Position numbers and translations under genes: made by a program. The notes beneath the pieces are model-generated. The model saw only the letters and a list, made by a program, of their open reading frames with translations, had not been told where the DNA came from and searched no databases. A stretch of DNA of 64,000 bases from Apium graveolens (Eukaryota; Streptophyta; Magnoliopsida; Apiales; Apiaceae): assembly GCF_009905375.1 (NCBI RefSeq), contig NC_133647.1:81913742-81977741 (forward strand), written 5' to 3'. Each line of letters begins with the position of its first letter. Position 1 is the stretch's first letter. Below, in pieces: positions 46,501 to 57,798 of the stretch.

Positions 46501-47786
46501 CAATAATGGAGATCATTCATGCCCTATAACACCAACATGCAAACTAAAACTTAACATGCAACTCACAATGATCACAAAAACAAGTTCGACTAAATAATGG
46601 GATTATTAGCTCATAAATTCCACTTAAAATACTAAATTATTTCAAGGGCTCATGCACACTATATTTTAAAAACTAAGATCAAGTATGATATCAAGGAAAT
46701 AATTCGTTTTTAGCCCATATAGGTCGAATTTAATCACAAACCAAACATGCATGTATATTTTCAAAAAAGAGAGCATATATAGCTTGATCATTCTTGAAAA
46801 TAATGCCCTATCTCTAACATGCAAAGTAAAACATGGCATTACAACTAGAGATCAGTAGCATGCAAGTGTTTTAAAGGAGTTTTAATCAAGGAAACACTTA
46901 GTTTAAGCACATAAAAAGTATATCTCATGGAGAACTCTTTAATCCACATGAATTAAAGAGTTTCTCCTTGGAGATCACATAAAAACAAGACATGCAAGCA
47001 TTAAACTTCATCTCCTAAGCATGGAACTTCTTGGAAAGTGTATTATATATTAATGAGTAGTGAAATTACACTAGAAAGGCAAGGATTTGTTGAAGAAAAA
47101 AAATGAAGGGGATGGGGGAGGGGTTTAGCCGAGAGGGAAGAGAAGAGAGGGAGGAGAGAGAGTGAGGTGAGGGTGGAGTGTGGAGTGAAAAATGAAATGA
47201 TCATGACAACTTGTGCTTGTTTTATGGTTTTGATTTGATTAAATGTGAGTGGAGTTCAGAATTTACAAGAGTGCCCTTCTCCCAAAGCTAAGCCAAAAAT
47301 GCATGTAAGGTTAGTTTGGTCTTTTGGTGGATAAAAGAGAGTTAGTGGGATATGAATTGTCTTTTTAGCCCTTTAAGTTGAATGGGAGGGTATTTGCATG
47401 CATGGGTATTCATGTAAATTGCTAATTACTAAACTACTAATTTCAAAGATTTATTTTTATAAAATAAAATAAAATTTCGAAAATTATAAAAGTTGTACCA
47501 TAAAATAACTCGATTTTTAGAAATTTTATGAGATCACTTTTGTGATTTGTGAATGAAATGATTTTTAAAAAAAATAATTTCCCCAAGGTAAAGAATATTC
47601 TCTATAAATCAATAATAAGAGAAATTAATAAAACTCTCGCTTTGAAAAATTCATATTTTAAATAAAGCAATTTATAATGCAGCAATTTCCATTCACACAA
47701 ATATACAATCAATAAATATATTTATAGTCGGCTCTAATATTATACAGAGTTCGCAGATAATATTACACAAAATACCAGTTGTAACA
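43534..47786 (-). repeat. Element 5 5' LTR (4253 bp)
   Basis: Same as 34198-38451 except for one A fewer in a run near 44622. No gene. The purine-rich tract recurs at 47093-47190. Confidence 0.95.
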
Positions 47787-47791
47787 GATAA
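47787..47791 (+). other. Target site duplication, right copy (gataa)
   Basis: Matches 34193-34197. Confidence 0.95.
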
Positions 47792-49035
47792 GTTCTGATG
47801 AACTTCTAGATCTTGATGAAGAAATGTCAAGACAGTTATTTCTTCAAGAAAATCCAGGAATGGACTTGGAAAGTTTAAAGGAAGAAGAAGCCAGACTTAA
47901 ATCAGAGAAAGTTACATCTAAATCTGAAGCTTCTGGTAAAAAGTCACTTCCAAAACTTAAAGGCATTGTGATTAAAGAAAGGACACATACTGAAGCAACA
48001 TTGGCTAGATCACAACAGATAGATCCAAGATCCAAGGGTAAAGAAAAGGTTGGTGAACCTATCAAGGTTTATGTACCTCCTGAAGAAGAAGAAATTGTTG
48101 ATGAAAAAGATGATCTTGCTCTGACTTCAAGAAAAGTTCTTAAAACAACCTCTGACATGGCTCAAGTTGTTCAGAGTCAAGAAATTGTAAGTTCTAATAT
48201 TCAGAAGAAGCAAGTAACCTCTGACAGAGCTCAAGTTAACTTGATATCAGAAAATAGATCAAAGACACTCCTACCAGGATTCACTAAAGCAAAACAGACT
48301 CAATCTTTGAAGACTACTGCAAGTGGTTTTGAAGCAAGAGTAGTTACTGGAAAGGAAGCTAGAGATAAAACTGGATTGGGAAGTGCTGATGAAAGAAGAG
48401 TACACAACACTACCAATGATCCAACTTCCTTGAGTGAACCAGGTATTGGAGCAACTCTTGAGAGATTGAATCAACTGGAATCTGTACAGATGGTTTACCA
48501 TACCTACTTGAAAGAATATATCATGTTATATTTCATGACAGATGGTAGGGTTTATCATATAAGACAAAATGCCATTCCATTGAAGTATTTTGAAAAATTG
48601 GAGCATGTACTTTTCTTATTTCAAGTGGATGACAGAATAACAGGGACTGCTGCAAACTACTTAAAAGAACAGATTCAGAGACAGAAAAGGCTTTATTCTG
48701 TTAAGTCTGACAGCATATATGTTCCAAAGTACAGAGATCATAATGGTGATATTGTTGATATGAAGCCTAATACTGCACAGATCAGAACGTATCTTGGTAT
48801 TAAGGGACTTGAATTCAATCTAGAGTCTGACAAAGCTTATGTTATAAGACTAGATCAGGAGTTGAGAAAAGCAAAGATCAATGATCTCAGAGCTGCAATC
48901 TTTCAAACTGGTGAAGATACTGCAGAGCTTAAAGATGTTAAAAGGAGAATGATTGATGAACTAAGATATGCTGAGAAATGTTTGTTGAAGAACTATCTCA
49001 GAACAACTCCTAACATCACAGAGATCAGAAAATGA
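47792..49035 (+). CDS. Accessory ORF of Element 4, 3' part
   Basis: Continuation of the frame cut at 34197. Counting across the gap without the insert and one gataa copy keeps the codon phase, and the two parts together span 1,238 codons including the stop. The first part is Lys/Glu/Ser-rich and probably disordered, with repeats of TTSDMAQVVQSQ-like text. The last 150 residues look folded (YIMLYFMTDGRVYHIRQNAIP, then YVPKYRDHNGDIVDM and YVIRLDQELRKAKINDL). Ends at TGA 49033-49035. Lacking any start of its own, it is now untranslatable as a separate product. No envelope hallmarks. Confidence 0.75.
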
Positions 49036-49230
49036 AGAAGCCAAGTCGAAGATCTACAACTGCTTAAATTCTGATATTTATACAGACTGAAGTTGTTATC
49101 AGAAGTTGAAATTGGTAAAAACTTTAAGGACTGTAAGTTGTAGTTATCTAGTCTAATTCTCATGCATTTGTACTTAATGTTTTTGACATCATCAAATATC
49201 TGTTAAACTTGTATATTATGTTAATTTACA
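49036..49230 (+). other. 3' untranslated stretch of Element 4
   Basis: No ORF. Contains two further copies of the TTCTGATA / TATCAGAAGTT word (about 49069 and 49098). Confidence 0.6.
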
Positions 49231-49242
49231 AGTTGGGGGAGA
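49231..49242 (+). other. Element 4 polypurine tract
   Basis: AGTTGGGGGAGA immediately before the LTR start. Confidence 0.88.
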
Positions 49243-49243
49243 T

Positions 49244-49856
49244 TGTTAGATATATTTGATAATGTCATGGCTAATATGTTTTATGTTTAGCTTTCAGATC
49301 TTACTGAACAGGATAAATCAGTACTTAACTGTTGATCAGTACTTATAATGGAAGTCAGGACTTAAGGATATCAGTACGTATGTTATCAGGAGATAATCAT
49401 CAGAAGATAGATATCAGAACTTAAGTGCTGAAGGATAATCAGATAAGGACAGTAGCTGATTAAAGGAAAGAAGATTGAGATAAACATAAGAAGAGATATG
49501 CATGAAGAAGGAATTCTGTGAAGAATGGAATACTTGGAAGAAAAGATATCTGATTGATATATTTTAGGAAGCAGAATTATATTCCATATCAATTAGCGAT
49601 TATCTTGTAACTGTGTAGTATATAAACACAGACATAGGGTTTACACTATAAGTGTTATCATTATTAGAGAAGATTATTCATTGTAACCCTAGCAGCTCTC
49701 GTGATATTTGTTCATCACTGAGAGGTAACAGTTCCATACTGTAATAGAGTTTATTGTTTCAATAAAGTTTGTTTTCTGTTACTTAAGTTCTTAAAGTTCG
49801 ATTTGAGTGTACTATGCACTGTATTCACCCCTCTACAGTGTGTGTGTGACCTAACA
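49244..49856 (+). repeat. Element 4 3' LTR (613 bp)
   Basis: Begins TGTTAGATATATTTG and ends GACCTAACA. TATA box at 49619-49626 and AATAAAGTTTG near 49760 as a likely poly(A) signal. The U3 carries a cluster of ATCAGTACTTA and ATCAGAACTTAAG words (49300-49440), the complement of the AAGTTCTGAT word used elsewhere in the element. Confidence 0.9.
49619..49626 (+). promoter_or_regulatory. TATA box of Element 4 LTR
   Basis: TATATAAA within GTAGTATATAAACACAG. Normal spacing from the LTR start for a U3 of about 400 bases. Confidence 0.65.
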
Positions 49857-49978
49857 TGGGGAACTGAGTCCCATATCTCATCAGGAATGGCAGTGACGTG
49901 CCATTCCTGCTGCCAGGCTTAACAGCTTAACTCCATGTTAAAGGTCTCACAGTTTAAAATCATATTCTAGTTAACCAT
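49857..49978 (-). pseudogene. Element 6 small post-pol ORF, decayed and truncated
   Basis: ATG at 49978, about 75 bases after an internal TATA box as in Element 4. Two in-frame stops follow. The last readable segment HVTAIPDEIW resembles the IPHNLW box of the Element 4 small ORF. Cut by the Element 4 LTR at 49856. Confidence 0.45.
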
Positions 49979-50055
49979 GATGTTGTGTATATGAGGGAAA
50001 AGAGAGTAAGAGTTTGAGGAAAGAATTGATGTATAGGCTGATGTGAAGTGTTGAT

Positions 50056-50062
50056 TTATATA
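50056..50062 (-). promoter_or_regulatory. Internal TATA box (Element 6)
   Basis: The element strand reads GCCTATATAAATC. Conserved in position and flanks with 30704-30710. Confidence 0.55.
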
Positions 50063-51381
50063 GGCAAGAGAATGCCAGGAGACGCAAAGAAATTTAATGC
50101 TGACAGGTAGAATTAATTCTACCTCATCTCCCTAGACTTCGGAAGACGAAAAACAGTCATTGGAAGTGTAAGTCAGGGTTTAATGCGCACAAGTAACAAG
50201 TAAAAAATTATTGTACATGTACATGTTTTACTAACCCTAATTAGATTGACTGTTAATATTCTACCCAAACATATTCTGATTTAAATTGAGACTGTTTTTA
50301 GATTTTATCCACAAATAAGTCAAGTAAAGGATCAGAGTTTAATATCAGAACTTAGACTTATATCAGAACTTAACAGTTATCAGCACATGATTTCTTAACT
50401 CAAAAAATGAAAGCCTATTTTTGTAATTCTTCACACAAATTCTGATGTAGATTCTTCAGAACTTAGTCATCAGAACATTCAACAGAACTTGTCCTCAGAA
50501 TTTATGCAATCTGACACATAAACTGTTCATCTAAAATAACATAGATCACCACAGTAATTTTCATCATTTATATGGAGTGTTTAGTGTGTGCATTAAGCTA
50601 AATATCAGACAAAGAGTAAAGTCTGATTTACTTCAGTACATCTTAGAAATAAGGCATAACTAAAACTTTACTAAAAACCTGTCATTATTATGAAGCTTAC
50701 TATTGAATGAGTTCATACTTGAGTCCACCTCAACTGTTTTGTGCTAATTTTGTGCATCTTTTTAAATTCCATTGTACAGTGGCTTCTCAGTGTAAGTGAG
50801 TCACGACTGCGTATCAGAATTTATGCTATTATCAGAGTATTTCTCCAGTAATCATAGAGTGTGAAAAGTCACCAAGAAAATATTTTACTTTTCTGATGCA
50901 TATTTACTTAATATCAGCAATGCACTTGGGTCGTCCCTTCCATATTTTAACTCTAGATCTCAAAGGAGTACCTGATTTTAATCCTTGATTCTTTTTCTCT
51001 TTCTTCTTGATAAGTGAGGTTTATAAGCACTTAGTACATTCAACAGATTTACTAGCATCAGAACTTAACAGATGAGAAGTAGTATTCTAGTTTGTGACTT
51101 ACTAAGCTCAATATCAGAATTTGCTTGTGTCAATAGATTTCCATAACAATAATTACTTCTAACATGGGATCTTTAGTATATTGAAGATTACTAGGTCAGC
51201 ATCTAGCACATGTATCCTCATAGGATTGAATAGTTACATAAACAGTCATATCACTATCAGATTTTAGAAAGTCACATCAGACAACATTCAGTACTTAAGC
51301 AATTTTCAATTAAGCACAGAATACACAAAGAGAGTAATTTCTGTAAATACTGATCATAAAGTCTGATGCATCAGAACAAAA
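50063..51381 (-). other. Conserved non-coding spacer after pol (Element 6)
   Basis: No ORF. Aligns with 29356-30703 along most of its length. GTGAGTCAC (complement of GTGACTCAC) is at 50796-50804. Many TATCAGAACTT words, for example near 50345, 50362, 50455 and 51057. Confidence 0.7.
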
Positions 51382-53487
51382 CTAAGCAGATTTAGAAAAA
51401 GAACCTGAAACCATTCCAAGTTCATTTACCAATCTTGTAAAAGTAGCTTCACACAGTGGTTTTGTGAAGATATCTGCTAGTTGTTGATCTGTTGGAACAA
51501 AGTGTAATTCCATTGTACCTTCATCCACATGTTCCTTTATGAAGTGGTACCTGATGCTGATGTGCTTGGTCATTGAGTGTTGAACTGGATTTCCTGTCAT
51601 AGTAATAGCACTTTGATTATCACAGTAAATAGGGATTTTGAAATATGTTAACCCATAATCCAGTAACTGATTCTTCATCCAAAGAATCTGTGCACAACAG
51701 CTTTTTGTAGCAATGTACTCTGCTTCTGCAGTTGATGTGGAAATTGACTTTTGTTTCTTGCTAAACCAAGAAACCAATCTGCCTCCAAGAAATTGGCAGC
51801 TTCCACTTGTGCTTTTCCTGTCAATTTTATAACCTACAAAATCTGCATCTGAGTAACCTATTAGTTTAAAATCTGATTCTCTGGGATACCACAATCCCAT
51901 ATCAGCTGTTCCTTTATGATACTTGAATATTCTTTTCACAGCTGTTAAATGAGGTTCTCTTGGATCTGCTTGAAATCTTGCACAAAGACAGGTAGCATAC
52001 ATGATATTAGGTCTACTAGCAGTTAGATAGAGTAGTGAGCCAATCATACCTCTGTAATCAGTAATATCTACTGATTTACCAGTATCCTTGTCCAGTTTTG
52101 TTGCAGTGGCCATGGGAGTGGATGCACTTGAACAATCTTGCATTCTAAATTTCTTCAGCAAATTTCTGGTGTACTTAGTTTGACAAATAAAAGTTCTTTC
52201 TTCATTCTTCTTGACTTGAAGGCCCAGAAAATAGCTAAGTTCCCCCATCATACTCATTTGATATCTTGACTGCATCAGTTTGGTAAACTTCTTGCAAAGT
52301 CTGTCATTTGTAGAACCAAAAATGATATCATCAACATAAATCTGGACCAAAAGTAAGTCATTTCCATGGTTGAGGTAAAACAGTGTTTTGTCTATAGTTC
52401 CTCTGTTAAATCCACTTTCCAGAAGAAACTGAGCTAAAGTCGCATACCATGCTCTTGGAGCTTGCTTAAGTCCATAAAGTGCTTTATCAAGCCTGTAGAC
52501 ATAATCTGGATATTTGGAATCTACAAAGCCTGGAGGTTGTTCAACATATACTTCTTCCTCCAATTCTCTATTGAGAAAAGCACTCTTTACATCCATTTAA
52601 AAGACAGTAAACTTTTTGTGAGCAGCATAAGCCAAAAATATCCTTATGGCTTCCAATCTAGCAACTGGTGCAAATGTTTCATCATAATCAATTCCCTCAT
52701 ATTGAGAATATCCTTTTGCAACCAGCCTTGCCTTATTCCTTGTAATTATGCCATCACTATCAGTTTTGTTTCTGAATACCCATTTTGTACCAACAACAGA
52801 TCTGTTCTTTGGTCTTGGTACTAGGGTCCAGACTTTGTTTCTTTCAAAGTCATTTAACTCTTCCTGCATTGCTTGCACCCAATCAGCATCTTGAAGAGCT
52901 TCTTCCACTTTCTTTGGCTCAGTCTGAGAAAGAAACGAATTGTAAAGACATTCACTTGAAGTAGCTGTTCTAGTTCTGACACCTGCATCAGGATTTCCAA
53001 TTATCAAATCAGGTGTATGTGATTTAGTCCACTTCCTTGCAGATGGAAGGTTTTCTCTAGAACTGGATGCTACCCCATGATCCATGCTGTCTTCATTTTC
53101 ATTTTCTGATGCTCCCCCTGAAACTATGCTCTTTGAGTTGGATTCTTCAGAATTTAGATTTTCAGACCTATCAGAACTTGGCTTATCAGAACTTGAATAG
53201 CCAAATGTATGTTCTGATGCTTCTTGAGATGTGGTAAGATCTTGAGTATGCTCCCCCTGCATAGGTGCATCTTCCTTTGGCATAGTCACCACAGTTTCAA
53301 TAACATCAAAGTTTAATCCATCAGAGTTTGCAGTATCAGGACTTAGATTTTCAGGATTATTAGTATCAGAATTTGAGTCTTCATTTTCAAATCTCAGTTG
53401 ATCATGATCAATAAAATCTTCAAGTCCAGTAATCTTCTTTTCATCAAAAGAGACATTGATAGATTCTGTGACCACTCTTGTTCTCAA
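51382..53487 (-). pseudogene. pol: Element 6 reverse transcriptase and RNase H
   Basis: Two open blocks in one frame separated by a single TAA at 52597-52599, where Element 4 has CAA. The upstream block (52600-53487) has the Ser/Asp-rich linker and [10 protein letters not shown]. The downstream block has [43 protein letters not shown] and CDNQSAI. The catalytic residues are intact, so one base change is the visible lesion in this part. Confidence 0.9.
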
Positions 53488-54716
53488 GTTATAGACTCTG
53501 AAGGCTTTTGTGGAAAGTGGATATCCAACAAAGATTCCTTCATCAACTTTTAGATCAAATTTGGATAGCTGTTCAGGATGAGTCTTAGAAACAAAACACT
53601 TGCATCCAAATACATGAAAATCTTCAGATTTGGCTTCTTTTTCTTCACCATCTCATATGGTGTCTTTCCTTGCTTGTTAATGAGTGTTGCATTTTGAGTA
53701 AAATAAGCAGTCTACACAGCTTCGGCCCAGAAATAGGTTGGAAGCTTTGCTTCATCAAGCATTGTACGTGCAGCTTCAATGAGAGTTCTATTCTTCCTTT
53801 CAACAACTCCATTTTGCTGTGGAGTTCCAGGAGCAGAAAATTCCTGCTTGATTCCATGGTTTTTACAGAACTCTTCCATTATCAAATTCTTGAACTCAGT
53901 ACCATTATCACTCCTTATTATCTTTACCGAGTCTTTGACCAATTTATATAGTTGCCTGACATGATCAATCAAGGTAGATGCAGTTTCACTTTTTGTGTGC
54001 AAGAAATACACCCATGTGTATCTGGTGAACTCATCCACTATGACCAATGCATATTTCTTCTTTGCAATAGACATGACATTTACTGGACCAAATAGATCAT
54101 CATGTAGTAGGTGATAAGGCTCAAGAATTGATGATTCAGTCTTGCTCTTGAATGAGGATTTTCTTTGTTTAGCCTTCTGACAAGAATCACAAAGGCCATC
54201 AGGAGCAAATACTGACTTTGGCAGTCCTCTCACAAGATCTTTCTTGACCAGTTCATTTATATTGTTGAAATTTAAATGAGAGAGTTTCTTGTGCCAATTC
54301 CAGCTTTCTTCAATTGATGCTCTACTCATCAGACAGATTGCAGAACCATCAGTACTTGTTGAAAGCTTAGCTTCATAAATGTTACCATGCCTGTATCCTT
54401 TCAGAACAACTTTGCCTTTAGATTTACTTACAACTTCACAGTGTTCTTCAAAGAAATCAACATGATAACCTCTGTCACAGATTTGACTTATACTTAGCAG
54501 ATTGTGTTTAAGTCCTGAGACCAGAGCTACTTCTTTAATGATGACATTCCCAAGATTGATATTGCCATATCCCAATATTTTTCCAATGTTGCCATCTCCA
54601 TAAGAAACATTTGGGCCAGCTTTCTCCACAAAGTCTGATAGAAGAGCTTTATTTCCAGTCATATGTCCTGAACATCCACTGTCCAGAACTAGGATGTTTT
54701 TCCTGTTGCCCTGCAA
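53488..54716 (-). pseudogene. Element 6 protease and integrase
   Basis: The open block 53712-54716 starts in the protease (LVLDSGCSGHMTG). It passes the integrase zinc finger (WHKKLSHLN, then CDSCQKAKQ) and the catalytic core: HDDLFGPV with the first Asp, RSDNGTEF with the second, and APGTPQQNGVVERKNRT with the Glu. It ends at a TAG after FWAEAV. The frame resumes, then loses one base near 53630, where Element 4 reads through, and continues to the linker. The same TAG is present in Element 4. Confidence 0.88.
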
Positions 54717-54728
54717 TCACAAAGACCA

Positions 54729-56736
54729 CTAATTATTAGTTTTAAGGACCCAGACTTGCTTGGATCCTTTGGCCTTATTAAGTTTGTTAACATTTACAGC
54801 GGATTTAGCATCAGAGTTTATGTTAAGATTTTTCTTATCAGAATTTACACTATCAGACTTTGAATCAGAACTTACACTAGAAGGAACAATGGAAACTTTC
54901 TTCAAAGAAGGTTTTATTTGATAATAATCATAGTACAAACTATGATATTCCTTACAAGTATAAATGGAATGCCATAAACTACCACAATGAAAATAAGGGT
55001 TTTGTGGCTTATATCTAACAGACTGACTCTTAACTCCTGACTTTGAAGGTAAGGAGTTTATGTTCTTATTCTTCCTACAAAAAGAAGCCAGATGGTTAGA
55101 ACTTCCACAGTTATGACACGTTTTCCTAGGAGCTTCAGGAACAGACTTATAATCATTGCTTTTATTCACACCTTCCTTTCCATTCCTATTTTTCCTAGGT
55201 GATTTTACCTTGTTTGCATTCTTAATATCTTTCAGCTTATGCTTAAGCTGCTTCTTAGTCATTAAGCCTATGTTTACTTCAGCTGTCTTTTTCTGTTTTA
55301 GTTTGTCAGAAGTTAATTCCTTTTTAACTTCTGATTTCTCATTATCAGACCTTACAGCTACAAACTTGACAGGTTTTAACTTTGGCTTTTGTTTAACAAC
55401 TACAGGTTTAATACCTTCAGTTCCTTTATCATTCTTATCCTCTCCATAACCAAAGCCCTCTTTCCAGTTTTCACTACTTAACAAATTCTGAGTTGTTCTG
55501 CTAGAGTTAGTCCAGTCCTGATAACCTCTCTTTCCTTTTCTAACTCAGTTTTTAGAGATTCATTCATTTTTAGCACTTCATCCCTAACATAAAAAGCATC
55601 ATCTCTATCTTTCTGAGTTTGATGGAACATAACTAACTCCTTTTCTAAAAAATCATTTCTTTTCTTAAAAACAAGATTTTCAGAAGTTAATCTTTCACAT
55701 GTTAAAGTTTGATCTCTATAACTAACAAACATGGTTTTAAGATATCTTCTCAACTCATTTATATCATCAGTATGAAAGGCATAAGTAGTTTGAGGTACCT
55801 TTGATTCAGCAGCTTCGGAACTGCTTTCAGCACTTGCCTTATCAGCATTTGCCATCAAGGTATAATTCTCCTCACTTTCAAAATCTGAGGTGTCTGTCCA
55901 GCTTTTCTTCTTTGTGACAAGAGCCTTGCCTTTGTCACTCTTCACTTTCTTGCAATCAGGAGATGTGAGGCCTTTCTCACCACAGTTGTAGCATTTGACA
56001 TTTGTATAATCTCCTCTGTCAGACTTTCCTCCTCTGCTCTCAGATCTTCTGAAATTCTTCTTTTCAGAACTTGTGCCTTTCCTGGAAAACTTCTTTCCCT
56101 TCCTGAACTTCCTGTATGTAATCTTTGTGATCCCTTTCACCATAAGAGCACACAGCTTCATCATCTCCTCATCAGCATCCGTCTCAGGCAAGCTTTCAGA
56201 TTCTGAGTCATCATCACTTTTAGAACTTGATGACTCAGTATCAGACTTTGTGAAGAGAGCTTTACCCTTGTCTTTCCTTGAGGTAGCTGCCTTGGGGGAT
56301 TCTTCTTCAGCCTTAAGAGCAACTGTCCTTGACTTTCCATCTTTCCTCTTGCTTCTTTGTTCCATCTCAAGTTCATGAGTCTTGAGCATTCCATAAATTT
56401 CATCAAGAGTTGTTTCATCAAGATTGTAGTTGTCTCTTATTGTTGTTGCCTTCAAATCCCAGCATTCAGGAAGAGCTAACAAGAATTTAAGGTTTGAATC
56501 TTCAAGATCATACTCCTTATCAACCAGTGACAAATCATTCAAGAGTTTGACAAATCTATCATATAAATCAGTCAATGACTCATTAGCCTTTGAGTCAAAG
56601 TGTTCATACTCTTGAGTGAGTATTATTTTCATGTTCTTCTTAATCGTATCAGTTCCCTGACACCTTGTTTCCAGGGAATCCCATATCTCCTTTGCAGTCT
56701 TGCAGTTTATTACTGTTATTCCCAGTGGACTAACAA
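54729..56736 (-). pseudogene. gag: Element 6 Gag, 5' truncated and frameshifted
   Basis: Right part (55478-56632 and back to 56736): capsid end LTDLYDRFVKLLNDLSL, then a Ser/Asp/Glu-rich region and a zinc knuckle CYNCGEKGLTSPDC, in which the usual His is Leu. A missing base near 55516 shifts to the second block (54729-55484) with a second knuckle CHNCGSSNHLASFC and a degenerate third (YFHCGSLWHSIYTC, first Cys lost). The frame ends in TAG and TGA just before the protease. The N-terminus is interrupted by Element 7 at LIVSPLGI. Confidence 0.85.
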
Positions 56737-56877
56737 TGAGATTTACAAAAGGGGGTTAAATGTAAATCTCAAAGAATTAAATCACAACTGCTTCCTAGTA
56801 CAAACTAGATGATTTTCTCTCTGGATTTTTCTAAACAGCTCTGGAAAATTAACATTTAATTACTAGCTGCTACTTGG

Positions 56878-56885
56878 TTTATATA
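56878..56885 (-). promoter_or_regulatory. TATA box of Element 7 LTR
   Basis: The element strand reads GATATATAAACC, downstream of the CCGTTGA cluster in element direction, so the cluster lies in U3 where enhancers usually sit. Confidence 0.6.
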
Positions 56886-57141
56886 TCACCAAGTTTACAA
56901 GTGAAGACAAAACTGTAAAATACAATTAAAAAGGCTCTTCACATGTTTCTTCTTCATTTCTCTATCCAATGCAATTTAGGCTTAGTTGTTAATCTTTGAA
57001 TACTTCCTTGTTTGCACCAGAATGGAAATGCGGCATTTTCTTGATTCCTCCTAGAGGCTTCCACATTCCAGTTTGTCTCTTTCAACCCATGTGCCTCTGT
57101 CAGCTTATGAATTGTCACTATCAACTGCTAATGAACTAAGC

Positions 57142-57330
57142 ATCCGTTGAAGCTTTCATCCGTTGAGGCTTTATCCGTTGAAGCTTTTATCCGTTGATGC
57201 ATTAGCAGTTGAAGTCTTTATCCGTTGAAGCACTTATCCGTTGATGGATATTATCCGTTGAAGCTTTAGAGACATCCGTTGAAGATTTGTTTCTTATACG
57301 TTGAAGGTTTTCAATATCAGTTGATACTTC
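57142..57330. repeat. Cluster of (T)ATCCGTTGAAG words in Element 7 U3
   Basis: Copies near 57142, 57158, 57171, 57188, 57219, 57235, 57251, 57273 and 57295 (one change), with weaker ones near 57209 and 57317. Spacing is irregular (13-31 bases), unlike a simple tandem repeat. Confidence 0.88.
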
Positions 57331-57610
57331 TTCACTTATACAAAATTACAAGGCATGAAATATTTACAATTAGCCCTCCTATTTGCATATCCACTAGTAG
57401 TCAACATGACTGATAATTTCCTATAACATCTAAGAATTACAACTTGAATCCAGAGAATGAAATATGCTACAATACTAAACTTATTGCTAAGTAAAGCTAC
57501 TCCTTCAACGGATAGCCAAGATGGTCTTATCCGTTGAGGCTACAAACACTAGATTTTTACTTAAGTATTTTGTTTAACTTATCATCAAACTAATACACAT
57601 ATTCCTAACA

Positions 57611-57625
57611 ATCTCCCCCTATTTA
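57611..57625 (-). other. Element 7 polypurine tract
   Basis: The element strand reads AAATAGGGGGAGAT before the LTR start TGTTAGGAATATG. The stretch 57626-57798 is non-coding. Confidence 0.85.
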
Positions 57626-57798
57626 TGTCTACTAGAACTGTAGGCATAAATTTGGGTTTAGCTTGATGATAACAAAACACTTGACAAATATAATAACTGT
57701 AATAAAGCAGAAATTCAAAAGTGCTGCAAAAATGTGTATGCTGAGATGGAATTGAAGAATTACATTATTTCCAAGGGTGCTCCTTTAGCCTGAGCAGA

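Larger units (their letters stand above)
34198..47786 (-). mobile_element. Element 5: Ty3/gypsy element, complete LTR to LTR, defective interior
   Basis: LTRs at 34198-38451 and 43534-47786 differ visibly by one base in an A run. The target duplication gataa flanks both ends (34193-34197 and 47787-47791). The interior is 5.1 kb with minus-strand gag, reverse transcriptase, RNase H and integrase, all broken, and no protease. The very young insertion combined with old-looking coding damage means it moved using enzymes of another copy. Confidence 0.95.
26922..49856 (+). mobile_element. Element 4: Sirevirus-like Ty1/copia element, 5' half missing, split by Element 5
   Basis: Starts inside the integrase frame at the Element 3 boundary, then carries reverse transcriptase/RNase H, a 1.4-kb spacer, a small ORF, a very long accessory ORF and a 613-bp 3' LTR. 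Pol followed by a large extra ORF is the Sirevirus (SIRE/Maximus) plan. Element 5 with its target duplication occupies 34198-47791. The 5' LTR, gag, protease and most of integrase were lost in the deletion at 15931. The right flank is the post-pol region of Element 6. Confidence 0.88.
49857..56736 (-). mobile_element. Element 6: Sirevirus-like Ty1/copia element, interrupted at both ends
   Basis: Minus-strand gag, protease, integrase, reverse transcriptase, RNase H and post-pol spacer. It is closely related to Element 4, with the same linker words, shared spacer and small-ORF position. The left side is cut by Element 4 and the right side by the LTR of Element 7, so its accessory ORF, N-terminal gag and both LTRs are out of view or lost. 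Confidence 0.88.
56737..57610 (-). repeat. Element 7 3' LTR (874 bp)
   Basis: Plus strand TGAGATTTACA...ATTCCTAACA. A minus-strand TATA box is at 56878-56885. At 57142-57330 it has a dense cluster of ATCCGTTGAAG words, about ten copies, with two more near 57503 and 57529. The left end has an 11-base inverted repeat (56737-56747 with 56761-56771). No gene. Confidence 0.85.

Noticed and set aside
47093..47190. Purine-rich GAGAGG tract as a possible extra polypurine tract
   Set aside because: It lies mid-LTR, is purine-rich on the strand opposite to the element RNA, and is not next to any LTR boundary; more likely a CT-rich leader.
49883..49908. Palindrome AGGAATGGCA...TGCCATTCCT
   Set aside because: Single 10-base stem in the decayed small ORF of Element 6; not repeated elsewhere and compatible with chance.
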